Origin: a virus
Virus record (IMG/VR): IMGVR_UViG_3300009127_000250
Span: 27,195 to 91,194 of that record
Length of the DNA stretch: 64,000 nt
Direction: 5' to 3' (one strand)
Of this stretch, positions 22,341 to 31,981 are shown in pieces. Under the pieces are notes generated by a model, which was given only the letters and a program-made list of their open reading frames with translations, was not told the origin of the DNA and made no database searches. The stretch's first letter is position 1. The number at the start of each line of letters is the position of its first letter. Made by a program: the position numbers and the translations under genes.

Positions 22341-25300
22341 ATGAAGGATTTACTTAAAACTCTTGGCTTCAAGCAAAAAAAGAATGGAACCCTATCTCAG
22401 AAAATCAATAAATATGAGTTAAGAATTCTTTATAACGAATCATCTCCTAAAAAGTCAAAGATTGACTATGGCGACAAAATAACGGTTTGGAGAAAAACAA
22501 CTAATAATCTCTCTAAATCAGAAAATTTAGTGATCTTGGAATGTATTATCCGTTTGTTGAAAAAAGGCTACCTTCCTGAATCGATTGAATTAGAAAAGAC
22601 ATGGAAATCAGGTCACGGCACGAGTGGCCGTTTAGATATCCTCGTAAGAGACAGAAAAAAGCAAGTGTTTTCTATGATTGAATGTAAAACATGGGATGAA
22701 GAGTTTGAAAAGGAAAGAAACAAAATTCTTGAGGATGGTGGCCAGCTCTTTAGCTATTTTATACAAGAGAAGTCCACTAATTTCCTCATACTTTATGCAT
22801 CTAAAATTGGTCCTCCAATTGAATTTCTTGCCGTAACTATAGATGCAAAACCATTAAAAGGCTCAAACTCAGAGGAACTACATAGATCCTGGAATAAATC
22901 TTTTGTTTCTGGCAGTATTTTTGAAAGTGCTGCCTCGCCATATAGCCTCAAACAGAAACACCTGAAAATAAGTGACTTAAAAGAGCTGGACCAAGATACC
23001 GGCAGGGGATTGTTTAACAGCTTCGCAGAAATTCTAAGAAGGCATGCTGTTTCTGATAAGTCTAATGCATTTAATAAAATATTTAACCTTTTCGCTTGTA
23101 AAATTTATGATGAGGATACCCATAATCTTGATGATGTTGTTGATTTTCAATGGAAGCCGAACGATACTTTACAGTCTCTGATTGACCGGCTGTCGGATTT
23201 ATATTCAAAAGGAATTAAAGATTATCTCGGTGTATCAATTGATGATCAATATTTTTCGCCTTATTCAGAGTTCGCATTTATCGATATTTACAACAAGGAA
23301 TCTTATGAAGAAAATTTTGCAATCGTAAAAGAGATTGTGGAACTATTACAAAAATACCAGATTAAATATACAAAAAAACACCAATTTTTAGGGGACTTTT
23401 TTGAGGACCTATTAAACACGGGAATTAAGCAAGAGGCCGGCCAGTTCTTCACGCCGACCCCCTTGTCCCGGTTTTTTATAAGGTCTATTCCGGTTGAACA
23501 TTTAATTGAAAATAATATTTCTGATAAAAAGCCTGATATCTTGCCAGCATTAATTGATCACGCTTGTGGCGCCGGCCACTTTCTTACAGAATCTATTGAT
23601 GAAATCGAATATTTCATACAAAATCTTGATTACAAGAGACTTGTTGGTCGTACACAAAAACATTTTTTGGCAATAAAAAATGATTTCTACTGGGCTAAAG
23701 ATTATATTTATGGCATCGAAAAAGACTATAGACTGGCAAAAACGACAAAAATTGCCTTATTTCTAAACGGCGATGGAGACGCAATTGTACTGAACTCTGA
23801 TGCACTTGATTCATTTCGCAAATCAAAAAAGTTCATGGGGCTTTTATCAACAAAGAAGAAAAAACAAACTAATGACGTTTTTGATATTTTAGTTTCTAAT
23901 CCACCTTTTTCAGTAAGCGGATTTAAAAAAGACCTCCGTAATGGCAAATCTGATTTTAATTTCTTCCCATTAGTTTCTCCAAAAAGCAGCGAAATTGAAT
24001 GCTTTTTTGTTGAAAGATCATTTCAATTACTTAAAGAAGGTGGCTTTCTTGGCATTATTCTGCCTTTAAGCATATTAAACAATGAAAACCGCGTATATAT
24101 ACAGGCTCGTCGCCTCCTCTTAATATTTTTCGAAATAAAGGGAATCGTTGAACTACGCGACAAAACTTTCAAGCCAACGAATACAACAACAGTTGGTATG
24201 TTTGCTAAAAAACGTAAAAAATCTGATGTTATAAATGCTACCGGTAAGCTTTTAAAATCAATTCAAGCTGGCCCAAAAAACGCATTATTAAATGAATTCT
24301 GCCAAGAATCATCATTTAAAGTTGATGATGTACTATCAATTTTAAAGCCTCTTGCATCTTTATTAAAATCTTTAAAAAAGGATAATGTTTATAAAAAAAT
24401 TATTGGCAACGGACTGCCAGCCGAATTTTATCTTTTTTTGATTTATATTTTAAACAAAGAGTCATCTATTGTAATTTCTTATTCTGGCGAAAAAAAGGAG
24501 CAGGAGGATTATTTGGGCTATAGGTTTTCTAAATCTCGTGGACAGGAGGGATTAGAAATTCTATACAACGACGACGGCTCTATCGCCACCAAAATGTTTT
24601 CATCAAATAGAAAACACGAAGAAACGAAAGTCGCATTCTATATACGAGAGGCATTTGTTGGAAATACACATGACATTAATGAAGAGGTTGAAAAACATCT
24701 TCAATATAAAAACATAGCGTCTCTTATCAAATTTAGTAATAGTCTAATCATTGATAATCCTTCTAAACATTTCACTTCAAACAGAATAAAAATTGAAAGT
24801 AATAGCCCGTTCGGAGACTTTATTGATAATTACAAACAGAAAAAGCTTTCCTTGAAAAAGCTTTTATCTTCGGACAAGCTTTTTTATGATAGTGGGTTAA
24901 TTTACAACAAAACTGAAGCTGAGGTTCCATATGAGACAAAAAATCGGGTCCTTACCGCCAGTAATTTAGACCTTAAATCAGCCTCCATTGTTTTAGAGGA
25001 TAAAATGATTTACCTGAAAGAGGGCTATCCGGTGCCCAGTGAACTAAAGCCCAAAAAAAATGACATTATAATTTCTAATGCGAGCGGAAGCCTAACACAT
25101 TTAGGCAAGGTGGCATGGGTAGATGTTGATTATCCCGAGTATGTGATAGGTGGATTTTTAGGTATTTATCGATTCAGAGATTTGAAAATTGCTAAAGCTG
25201 TGTTTTACAGGCTTATGTCATTAAGATTTCGAAAATACATATGGAGTCTAAGAGGGCAAAATATCAACAATTTAGATTTTGATAAGGTCGATTCGTTCGG

Positions 25301-25403
25301 AATACAAATTCCAAAAGACTTAAACACTTTCTATAAAGAGGTTGTTAAAAAGGAAAAAGAGCTAAAGGAAATTAGAAAAAAACTCCTTAGTCTACATCTT
25401 TGA
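22341..25403 (+). CDS. Single-chain restriction-modification enzyme (type IIG-like)
   Basis: 1020 residues. The N-terminal nuclease domain has GRLDILVRD (D99) and MIECKTW (E114, K116), a PD-(D/E)xK-type site of the type I HsdR N-terminal kind. The methylase domain follows: GQFFTPTPLSRFF, SAM motif DHACGAGHFL (near 406) and catalytic NPPF (near 520). The C-terminal 300 residues resemble a specificity subunit half (VLTASNLDL, RGQNINNLDFDKVDSFGIQI). One chain would thus cut, methylate N6-adenine and recognise DNA. Its AT-rich codon use and flanks suggest transfer. It could exclude competing phages. Confidence 0.85.
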   Translation: MKDLLKTLGFKQKKNGTLSQKINKYELRILYNESSPKKSKIDYGDKITVWRKTTNNLSKSENLVILECIIRLLKKGYLPESIELEKTWKSGHGTSGRLDILVRDRKKQVFSMIECKTWDEEFEKERNKILEDGGQLFSYFIQEKSTNFLILYASKIGPPIEFLAVTIDAKPLKGSNSEELHRSWNKSFVSGSIFESAASPYSLKQKHLKISDLKELDQDTGRGLFNSFAEILRRHAVSDKSNAFNKIFNLFACKIYDEDTHNLDDVVDFQWKPNDTLQSLIDRLSDLYSKGIKDYLGVSIDDQYFSPYSEFAFIDIYNKESYEENFAIVKEIVELLQKYQIKYTKKHQFLGDFFEDLLNTGIKQEAGQFFTPTPLSRFFIRSIPVEHLIENNISDKKPDILPALIDHACGAGHFLTESIDEIEYFIQNLDYKRLVGRTQKHFLAIKNDFYWAKDYIYGIEKDYRLAKTTKIALFLNGDGDAIVLNSDALDSFRKSKKFMGLLSTKKKKQTNDVFDILVSNPPFSVSGFKKDLRNGKSDFNFFPLVSPKSSEIECFFVERSFQLLKEGGFLGIILPLSILNNENRVYIQARRLLLIFFEIKGIVELRDKTFKPTNTTTVGMFAKKRKKSDVINATGKLLKSIQAGPKNALLNEFCQESSFKVDDVLSILKPLASLLKSLKKDNVYKKIIGNGLPAEFYLFLIYILNKESSIVISYSGEKKEQEDYLGYRFSKSRGQEGLEILYNDDGSIATKMFSSNRKHEETKVAFYIREAFVGNTHDINEEVEKHLQYKNIASLIKFSNSLIIDNPSKHFTSNRIKIESNSPFGDFIDNYKQKKLSLKKLLSSDKLFYDSGLIYNKTEAEVPYETKNRVLTASNLDLKSASIVLEDKMIYLKEGYPVPSELKPKKNDIIISNASGSLTHLGKVAWVDVDYPEYVIGGFLGIYRFRDLKIAKAVFYRLMSLRFRKYIWSLRGQNINNLDFDKVDSFGIQIPKDLNTFYKEVVKKEKELKEIRKKLLSLHL

Positions 25404-25516
25404 ATACCTTAACTTATCCCGTGTTTGCGACAACCAGTGATTTGTTGAGACTATCTCAACTTTTATTATAGTTGGGATATTTATTGCAATTTAAAGAGAT
25501 CAAGTTTCACTTCTAT

Positions 25517-25795
25517 CTAATATTCAATATTATAATGTCTTCCTATATATTCCAATAATCCCCACTTTCCTGGTGACACTCGCACAAACCTCTGTTCTCT
25601 ATTTGATTTCTCTCTTCTTTTTCTTTCGTTAATAAAATTAGAATTCAATGTTGCATCAGGAGTTTTACCTTTCATAACAAGACCAAAATCGTTAATTGCA
25701 ATGTTAATTATTTCACTTGTCCTCATTGGGCGCTTTTTTCGTTTCAATATTTCATATGCTATTTCAGTTGAAGTTCGTTTTTGTTTTGTAGCCAT
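25517..25795 (-). CDS. HARE-HTH domain protein
   Basis: 92 residues matching the HARE-HTH (HB1/ASXL/restriction endonuclease) winged helix: TSTEIAYEILKRKKRPMRTS, INIAINDFGLVMKGKTPDAT, then FVRVSPGKWGL. Such domains are often found in or beside restriction enzymes and read base modification or bind DNA. It converges with the enzyme at 22341. AGGGGGAT lies before ATG 25795 on the minus strand. Confidence 0.8.
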   Translation of the reverse strand: MATKQKRTSTEIAYEILKRKKRPMRTSEIINIAINDFGLVMKGKTPDATLNSNFINERKRREKSNREQRFVRVSPGKWGLLEYIGRHYNIEY

Positions 25796-25899
25796 AAAAT
25801 CCCCCTTAGAATTTTAATAATTCAGATTCACACATCAAATAATTTAGATTAAGCCAATATAACTTTCAACAATCCTTCCTCTTCAGTCTTCAGAATACT

Positions 25900-26012
25900 T
25901 TAGTCCATACCGACAGCTTCGGCAGCTTCTCCGACCGTTCGATGATCGAGCAGAGCTATTATAGCTTTCGTCTGATATCTGGTTGCTTCCTCGACAATTT
26001 TGCTTCGTGACC
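25900..26012 (-). pseudogene. Remnant of a helix-turn-helix protein
   Basis: Minus-strand reading gives RSKIVEEATRYQTKAIIALL then DHRTVGEAAEAVGMD before a stop, a helix-turn-helix such as that of small terminase or transposase-type proteins. No start or ribosome site is seen. The rest of 25796-26286 shows no gene; it separates the restriction island from the portal gene. Confidence 0.35.
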
Positions 26013-26286
26013 TATGTATTGTATGAATTTAGATATCATGGCAGAAAAGCAAATATCATTGAGCTTGTGATTAATTGAGATTATCTTCAGTTTTTATTGG
26101 CTTGTAAAACTGACGATCCCTTGCCTAAATGGTGAATTGCACGAATTTAAAGATTACGAACCAAAATCGTGAACGCGTTATTATAATTTGATTCCGGTCA
26201 CATTGGACCAGCAAACAATTTTTTATACCAGATTATTGTGATGTTTTCAATTCAAGGTGGGCAAGCTATTATTTAATGTCCATAAT

Positions 26287-27741
26287 TTATTTAACCGCAG
26301 GCTTGTCATTGGCTTTGGCAGCACTTTTAACGCCTTCGATATTGGTTTTATCAAGGTCTTCAATACTGCCTTTATTGCCTGTAATTTCCTTATCAACTTC
26401 AGCTTTGTCCTTTTCCGACATATCCGGTAAAGTCCTTTTGGCAATGTTTTGCTGAATAAGAATTCGGTATTTTTTACTGACAACAGCCTTCATTGAGGTA
26501 ATCATATTTTCAAGGGCAATACTCAGATCGTCAATCGAAAATTCTTTTGATCGTCTAATATCGATATCCTTGTCCTCGTATTCCGTTTGTTGCCACACAA
26601 AAAAGAACCGGACAATATTGCGCTCTGCTTCGGTCATGCTGTCCGATTTTTTGGTCAACACACTTCTTAGTTGACCATACTCATACCTTAAAGCCAATCC
26701 GGATCCCACATTTTTATTGTTGCTTTTTCGTTGTCCATGAACACCGGACAAATGCGCTATTCTGTAAATTTCATCAGCCTTCCGATCAGTCCACTTCAAG
26801 ATAGCCTCAATCGGTTCCAAAACCTCTGTCTTCATCCAATCCGCTTTACCGTAATCTCCATAACTCGGATCGAACTCAACAACTGCCTCCGGCCCTGATT
26901 CGTCTTTTGATTCTCTACCTTCTTCTTCCATTGGTTTTCGCATAATTGGAAAACCCGCAAATTTGATAATTTCATCCCCCATGCTAATATCACGAATGAT
27001 GCTCGCTGTAATTTTGCTGATATTAACAATATCCGATTTTCCAAGATACGGAGTATTTATTTTCTTGACATTCTGCATCCAAGTAAACGGTATTTCACCA
27101 AGTGGATTATCACCATTTTCAATCAACTTGGGCGTTCTCCGCATGCTTACATCTTCCCAAGTTTCCCATTTGTTCGGCCACCACAAATAATATAGATCCC
27201 CATTTCGAAGCTTAAGATAAGTAAGTATAGGTCTGCCGGAATCAGGATGCTTTCCGAATTTCCAGTCTATAATATTAGGCGGAGTAAAAATAGCAACGTA
27301 TGGATAAATCTTCTGCTGAATTTCCTGTTCACGGGTCTGGGTATTCGTTTGAGGCTTGTTCGTTAAAATCCCAACCGCACCGAACACGGAAGCAAGTTTT
27401 TGAGCTTCGTTCATAAAAACGTCAAAATCAGTACCGATAAGATCGCAATCCTCAAGAAACATTTCCCATTGTCGATCTTTTTTCAGTTTTTCAATCGTAC
27501 GGATAGCTGCTTTTTCAGTCAGGTAAAAATTAAAAAGATCAACGATCGCTTCCGTATAATTAAAGCAAATACCTTCCTCTATTCGCATTCTCCAATTTGC
27601 CATTGACTCCCTTAAATTCCGGTTGCCAATAGCCTTTCTAACAAAAGGCACTCCACCTTCATAAGCCAGATGATAAAAATTCCAATCATTGATATGCTTG
27701 TCATATTCTTTGTGCTTTTTGATCAGATCTTTTCTTTTCAT
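26287..27741 (-). CDS. Portal protein
   Basis: 484 residues following the terminase on the minus strand. The length and the order small terminase, large terminase, this gene identify it as the portal, the dodecameric ring through which DNA enters the head. The sequence has the portal-like opening NWRMRIEEGICFNYTEAIVD, LNFYLT, a central strand-rich clip region (FTPPNIIDWKFGKHPDSGRP) and a long helical end. GAGGG precedes ATG 27741. Identification is largely by context and overall layout. Confidence 0.75.
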   Translation of the reverse strand: MKRKDLIKKHKEYDKHINDWNFYHLAYEGGVPFVRKAIGNRNLRESMANWRMRIEEGICFNYTEAIVDLFNFYLTEKAAIRTIEKLKKDRQWEMFLEDCDLIGTDFDVFMNEAQKLASVFGAVGILTNKPQTNTQTREQEIQQKIYPYVAIFTPPNIIDWKFGKHPDSGRPILTYLKLRNGDLYYLWWPNKWETWEDVSMRRTPKLIENGDNPLGEIPFTWMQNVKKINTPYLGKSDIVNISKITASIIRDISMGDEIIKFAGFPIMRKPMEEEGRESKDESGPEAVVEFDPSYGDYGKADWMKTEVLEPIEAILKWTDRKADEIYRIAHLSGVHGQRKSNNKNVGSGLALRYEYGQLRSVLTKKSDSMTEAERNIVRFFFVWQQTEYEDKDIDIRRSKEFSIDDLSIALENMITSMKAVVSKKYRILIQQNIAKRTLPDMSEKDKAEVDKEITGNKGSIEDLDKTNIEGVKSAAKANDKPAVK

Positions 27742-27751
27742 TTTACCCTCT

Positions 27752-30304
27752 CTATTTCCAATACTGTTTTTTCTTACTTTTCACGAATTTAGGTTTCCCG
27801 ACCCACCTGAGAAATTGGGAAGTCGCATCCACCATATCGTCATGCTTGGAGAACGGGAATTGGCAAAGCTGTGTTTCGTAATCAACAAGCCACGCTGATT
27901 GTTCCGGTAAATACACACGGCCGGCCTCGATGATTGCGGTTACTTCACTAAGCCGAACTTGTTTATTGGCATCGGCCTTGATCGCAATAACAGGAATATT
28001 GGTGTATCGTTTTAATTCCTGAATTAAACTCTGACCGCTGGCCCTATCTTCAACCAGGACAGGACACTGCCCTGTGGTAAAATTAAAATGTTTTTTGTTG
28101 CGTTCATGGACTCTGATGGCTTCTTTGACAAGCTCCGGAAATTCAAGTCGCTTATTAACAACCCAAAGCAGATAATAAAGATTGTCATTAGTAACGCCCC
28201 ATATAGTACAGGCTGAAGGGTCTGCAAGCTGAGATTCTTTAAACGCCGTATCCCATGACGCAACGATTTTAACGAACTTCCGTGATCCGAATTGTTTTTC
28301 GCCAAGCATTCGGTTTGCTGTTTTTTCAGCAAGAAGTTTAACCCGTTCCTTTTCTGTCATGGTTTGCCTTGAATTAACTTCAAGGTCTCTGTGTTCTCTA
28401 AAGCTGTATCTTTTAAACCAATCAAGCTTGACCATCCCACCTTCTTCGGGAAGCGGTCTTTGCTGATATTGGGAATTCCATTCTCTTGTACCAACTGCTT
28501 TTTTAATATTTCGCAACACCGGAACATCGTAAGCATCCGGCCATAATGCCTGATCTCTTTCCCTGCCGATTTCATCCGGGCCTTCTGCGATCGCTGGCAA
28601 ATCGATAGTTACCCAACCTTCGTGCTTTTGTTCTTCAAGCAGATAGCCGGCTAGATCGTAGTAACTCCATCGGGTCATAATAAGAATAATACCGCTTTTC
28701 CCCGGCATTAATCTCGTATATGCAACCGATTGATACCATTCCCTAAGCTTACGCTGTACAACTTCGCTTTCAGCATCAGCCCTGCTTTTAATAGGATCGT
28801 CTATTAAAAACAGATGCGCTCCACGTCCGACAGTTGCTCCGCCGACACCAACGCTAAAATAATTACCGCCTTGCAGAGTTCCGAGTTTGTTGGCGCTTTT
28901 GGAATCGCTTGATATTTCACAGTCAGGAAAAATTTCAGAATAAGTCTGGTCAATAGCTTGGTTCCTGACTTTCCGGCCAACATCACCGGCACGCTCAAAA
29001 GAATAAGTAGCAGCAATTATTTGTTTCTGAGGATTTCTTCCCAAAAACCATGCAGGAAAAAATTCACTCGTCAGCATTGTGTTGTGTGTTGGAACTAATT
29101 TGCGACCAACAAGATATAGGCCATCTTCGCTCTCTACGCTAATTGAGTGTCCAGGTTCAGGTATGCATGGTGTAATAGATTTAATCGATGTTCTTCTGCG
29201 CAGTGCATACCTGATAATTTTTTTACGTTTAAGACAGACCGGGATATTCAATGTTGGCTGAAATCCAATATAGCTTATCTTTTTTTTTCCAATGATTCCA
29301 GAACTTGAGGTTGTTGGCGCAATTTTAGAATTGCAAACATGCCAACCAAACGATTGCACAAGCTCGATGATATTGCGTGCTAAAACTGAATCTCCAGTAA
29401 CAATGCGCACACGTGAATCCTTATCAACACTTCCATCAGTATCAATTAAGCCTGCAAGTAGCTGAAGTCTTTGTTTAACAGATGCTCTTTGGTAAATATC
29501 TGGAATATGTTTATTGTTTAGAAGTTTATTCTTCTTTAATGCAAGTTTAAGTTCTCTGGAATAATTTTGGTACAACACGCCAGTAGTTTTATGAATCGTA
29601 CAAGTGGTTTTAAGGTATCCACACTTTTCTATATGATCCAAAACGGCAGAATCTTTAGGAGCTGCACATATTCGTGCTCTATCCGAATTACCATCACCAA
29701 GCCATGCGCCCAAGACATACGGATGTATGGGAAGTTTTGCATCAGGGAATTCAATAGGATCAATTAGCGAAAGTTGATATATAAAACGCCCAGCACTTTC
29801 TAATTTGCGCTGTTCACCGAACTTTGTAGTCGAAATAAAATATTTTGTTTCATAAGTAGCAAATGCGTTTTTCGTCCTATCCCATACAGTCCATTCATGA
29901 TTTTTATGACATTTAATTTTGGTTCCATTAGTAAATTCAATCTCAAGCGTAGCAAGGGTTTTCGGAGCAATCCAATTTATGCGCACAGGGCGGCCATTAA
30001 TTCCAAAAACAAAATCTCCAATTTTTAAGTCACCATGCTTTTTCCACCCAAGTGTTGTTAAAATATCAGTATTATCAGCAAGTTGTTTGCCGTGGCGGGG
30101 CGGCATAAAGATCATTAATCTTGTTATGTCCCCCCGCTCAACGGCCATTAAATGCTGTGCTACATACTCAATATGCGGAGCAACTTGATAGTCGTTATAC
30201 ATCAATGCGGCATAAGCAAGCAGATTGGAAAACGCCAAATCTTCAACAGGTAGCGATCGCAACCTGTTAAGCTGCTGCTGTGTGGGTTGTGTCGCTATTT
30301 CCAT
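27752..30304 (-). CDS. Terminase large subunit interrupted by an intein
   Basis: 850 residues as encoded; about 515 after intein removal. The ATPase Walker A (MPPRHGK ... TMLTSEFF) is split after Lys73; Walker B is HLFLIDDP and the coupling motif lies in LIMTRWS. The C-terminal RuvC-like nuclease has VASWDTAFKE, VEDRASGQ and KHDDMVDATSQF with its acidic residues. The protein packages DNA through the portal. It overlaps the small terminase gene by 38 bases. The intein is listed separately. Confidence 0.93.
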   Translation of the reverse strand: MEIATQPTQQQLNRLRSLPVEDLAFSNLLAYAALMYNDYQVAPHIEYVAQHLMAVERGDITRLMIFMPPRHGKQLADNTDILTTLGWKKHGDLKIGDFVFGINGRPVRINWIAPKTLATLEIEFTNGTKIKCHKNHEWTVWDRTKNAFATYETKYFISTTKFGEQRKLESAGRFIYQLSLIDPIEFPDAKLPIHPYVLGAWLGDGNSDRARICAAPKDSAVLDHIEKCGYLKTTCTIHKTTGVLYQNYSRELKLALKKNKLLNNKHIPDIYQRASVKQRLQLLAGLIDTDGSVDKDSRVRIVTGDSVLARNIIELVQSFGWHVCNSKIAPTTSSSGIIGKKKISYIGFQPTLNIPVCLKRKKIIRYALRRRTSIKSITPCIPEPGHSISVESEDGLYLVGRKLVPTHNTMLTSEFFPAWFLGRNPQKQIIAATYSFERAGDVGRKVRNQAIDQTYSEIFPDCEISSDSKSANKLGTLQGGNYFSVGVGGATVGRGAHLFLIDDPIKSRADAESEVVQRKLREWYQSVAYTRLMPGKSGIILIMTRWSYYDLAGYLLEEQKHEGWVTIDLPAIAEGPDEIGRERDQALWPDAYDVPVLRNIKKAVGTREWNSQYQQRPLPEEGGMVKLDWFKRYSFREHRDLEVNSRQTMTEKERVKLLAEKTANRMLGEKQFGSRKFVKIVASWDTAFKESQLADPSACTIWGVTNDNLYYLLWVVNKRLEFPELVKEAIRVHERNKKHFNFTTGQCPVLVEDRASGQSLIQELKRYTNIPVIAIKADANKQVRLSEVTAIIEAGRVYLPEQSAWLVDYETQLCQFPFSKHDDMVDATSQFLRWVGKPKFVKSKKKQYWK
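29081..30085 (-). mobile_element. Intein with LAGLIDADG homing endonuclease in the terminase Walker A loop
   Basis: Residues 74-408 of the terminase. It begins QLADNTDILTTLGWKKHGDL (block A, but Gln in place of Cys1) and ends GLYLVGRKLVPTHN before Thr+1. Block B is GTKIKCHKNHEW, with Trp two residues after the conserved His, as in class 3 inteins. The two endonuclease motifs are LGAWLGDGN (198-206) and LAGLIDTDG (283-291), both with Asp. Class 3 inteins use a Cys in block F; here the aligned residue in GHSISVES appears to be Ser387. The insertion at GK|T of the P-loop would prevent packaging unless spliced. Confidence 0.9.
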
Positions 30305-30830
30305 TAGAAGATTTTATTTCCTCAAATTCCACATCGATTGCATCTCCGGTAAAACCAATTTTAGGATTGTACTCAATGCCTTCCGGAAGCCGGTTACCAA
30401 GAGCAGCTAAAACAACTTGGTCGCGTTTTTCCTTGGTGATAATGGTCAGCTCACGCTTAACGCTCATTTTTTGCTCTGCATCCAGGCCGAGCAGTTTTGA
30501 TCGGCGTTCTTTGATCTTCCGGCGTTCTTCCATCCAGCGTGATCCCTGATGTGGATTTTTTGCTAATTTTTCCAATCTTTCGATGCAAATTCGTTCCATG
30601 TCATCCAAATCGGCAAGCTCCCGTAATCTTACTATATGTAAATTATCGAGAGCTTCGGCTTTCCATTCTTTTTGGATCGCTTTTATGTCTTTGGTAATTG
30701 TGGAACGATCAACGCCGAGCATTTGGGCTATTTCATAATGTTTATATCTCTTTTTAAATAGCTCACTTACCTTCACACGGCGCTCTATAATTTCGTGCAT
30801 TTTGGAAGGATGAACAGGTCTTCGGAACAT
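30267..30830 (-). CDS. Small terminase subunit
   Basis: 187 residues. A helix-turn-helix lies at about 27-55 (KKRYKHYEIAQMLGVDRSTI), then a long charged helix pair (DMERICIERLEKLA ... MEERRKIKERRSKLLGLDAE) typical of small terminases, which recognise the packaging site and form a ring. It is directly upstream of the large subunit with overlap. Confidence 0.82.
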   Translation of the reverse strand: MFRRPVHPSKMHEIIERRVKVSELFKKRYKHYEIAQMLGVDRSTITKDIKAIQKEWKAEALDNLHIVRLRELADLDDMERICIERLEKLAKNPHQGSRWMEERRKIKERRSKLLGLDAEQKMSVKRELTIITKEKRDQVVLAALGNRLPEGIEYNPKIGFTGDAIDVEFEEIKSSNGNSDTTHTAAA

Positions 30831-30879
30831 AGAAACCTACACTTTTGTAAGAAAATTATTGGAAAGTTACATTTTTGTC

Positions 30880-30908
30880 TTGACATTTAATCTCACTATC
30901 AGTAAGAA
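30880..30908 (+). promoter_or_regulatory. Sigma-70-like promoter with embedded palindrome (copy 4)
   Basis: TTGACA (30880-30885), 17-base spacer, TAAGAA (30903-30908). The spacer and -10 box contain CTCACTATCAGTAAG (30892-30906), a match to the palindrome family. It points to the head genes, with a terminator at 30991 between. The whole 30831-31131 interval is regulatory. Confidence 0.6.
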
Positions 30909-30990
30909 TTGTCAAGAAATTTATAAAGGGGTTCTGTATTTTGGGGTCTGGCCACCTTAAAAATACGAATTCAATGAAACAAAAAATCCA

Positions 30991-31032
30991 AGGGCAGTAC
31001 GGTGTCCGTACACATCGTGCTGCCCTTTTTTT
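30991..31032 (+). terminator. Bidirectional terminator or attenuator ahead of the head genes
   Basis: GGGCAG (30992-30997) pairs with CTGCCC (31020-31025), flanked by A-rich and T-rich (seven Ts) tracts on both sides. Lying between a promoter and the scaffold gene it could act as an attenuator, or end transcripts from the left. Confidence 0.75.
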
Positions 31033-31053
31033 GTTTCTCCCCAAGCTAAAGCC

Positions 31054-31117
31054 GAGCGTGAAGCTCACCCAAGTTTTTGGCATGAAGCCAACCCAAAGGT
31101 AATACGGCGAGAAGCCG
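31054..31117 (+). promoter_or_regulatory. Three tandem hairpins with NNGAA loops in the scaffold leader
   Basis: GAGC-GTGAA-GCTC (31054-31066), TTGGC-ATGAA-GCCAA (31077-31091) and CGGC-GAGAA-GCCG (31105-31117). All three share an inner GC pair and a five-base loop ending GAA. The last abuts the AAAGGAG ribosome site. Confidence 0.55.
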
Positions 31118-31131
31118 AAAGGAGTGTAAGC

Positions 31132-31968
31132 ATGTGGAAATTAAAACTCGATGAAAATGGCAATGTCGTAGTTCAGGATGGAAAACCTGTCTACATCAAA
31201 GAGATCGAAGGTGGTGAAGCCGAAGAAATGGTTTTTGATGCACCGGATGCACTGTCGAAGATCGCTGCTCTTAACAACGAAGCCAAAGAACACCGGCTGG
31301 CAAAGGAAGAAGCTCTGGAAAAGCTGAAAGCTTTTAAAAGTATTACCGATCCTGCCAAGGCTCTGGAAGCTCTCAAGACGATTCAAAATCTTGAGGATGA
31401 AGAATTAGTCAAGGCTGAAAAGGTCGAAGAATTGAAAAAGCAACTCGGTGAAATTTACGAAACCGAGAAAACTCAGCTTGTTACGGAACATGAAAAGATT
31501 GTTGGTGAAAGAGATACAACGATTGCCGATCAGGAAAACACCATTCGGCATCTTTCGCTTACGTCTGAATTCGCCAAGAGTCCCTGGTTTAACGGCGAGA
31601 AGCCTAAAACCATTCTGCCACCGGACATGGGCGCTGACTTTTTCGGAAAATACTTCAAGGTTGAAGGCTCCGGAAGGGATGTAAAAATCGTCGGTTATCT
31701 TAACGGTGCAAAAATCCTTTCCAAAGATCCGCAGAAACTTGGCGAACCGGCTGGTTTTGAAACTGCCATTTCAGCGATTGTTGAAGCTTACCCCGACAAA
31801 AACAGAATTCTCCGTTCGACCCCGGGAGGTCCAGGGGCGCACGGCAACGACAACATCGGAGAAGGCTCAATTATCACCCTTTCTAAAGCAGAAGCCAAAG
31901 ACCCAGGCACTTATAAGGCTGCCAGGGACAGGGCGGAAAAAACGGGTGCTTCTCTGAACATCGTTTAG
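31132..31968 (+). CDS. Scaffolding protein
   Basis: 278 residues directly upstream of the coat gene. The middle (about 40-140) is a charged coiled coil (EAKEHRLAKEEALEKLKAF, KVEELKKQLGEIYETEK), followed by a Gly/Pro-rich, less ordered tail (RSTPGGPGAHGNDNIGEG), as in phage scaffolds that direct coat assembly and then leave the head. AAAGGAG precedes ATG 31132. Confidence 0.8.
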   Translation: MWKLKLDENGNVVVQDGKPVYIKEIEGGEAEEMVFDAPDALSKIAALNNEAKEHRLAKEEALEKLKAFKSITDPAKALEALKTIQNLEDEELVKAEKVEELKKQLGEIYETEKTQLVTEHEKIVGERDTTIADQENTIRHLSLTSEFAKSPWFNGEKPKTILPPDMGADFFGKYFKVEGSGRDVKIVGYLNGAKILSKDPQKLGEPAGFETAISAIVEAYPDKNRILRSTPGGPGAHGNDNIGEGSIITLSKAEAKDPGTYKAARDRAEKTGASLNIV

Positions 31969-31981
31969 CGAGGTAAAATAA

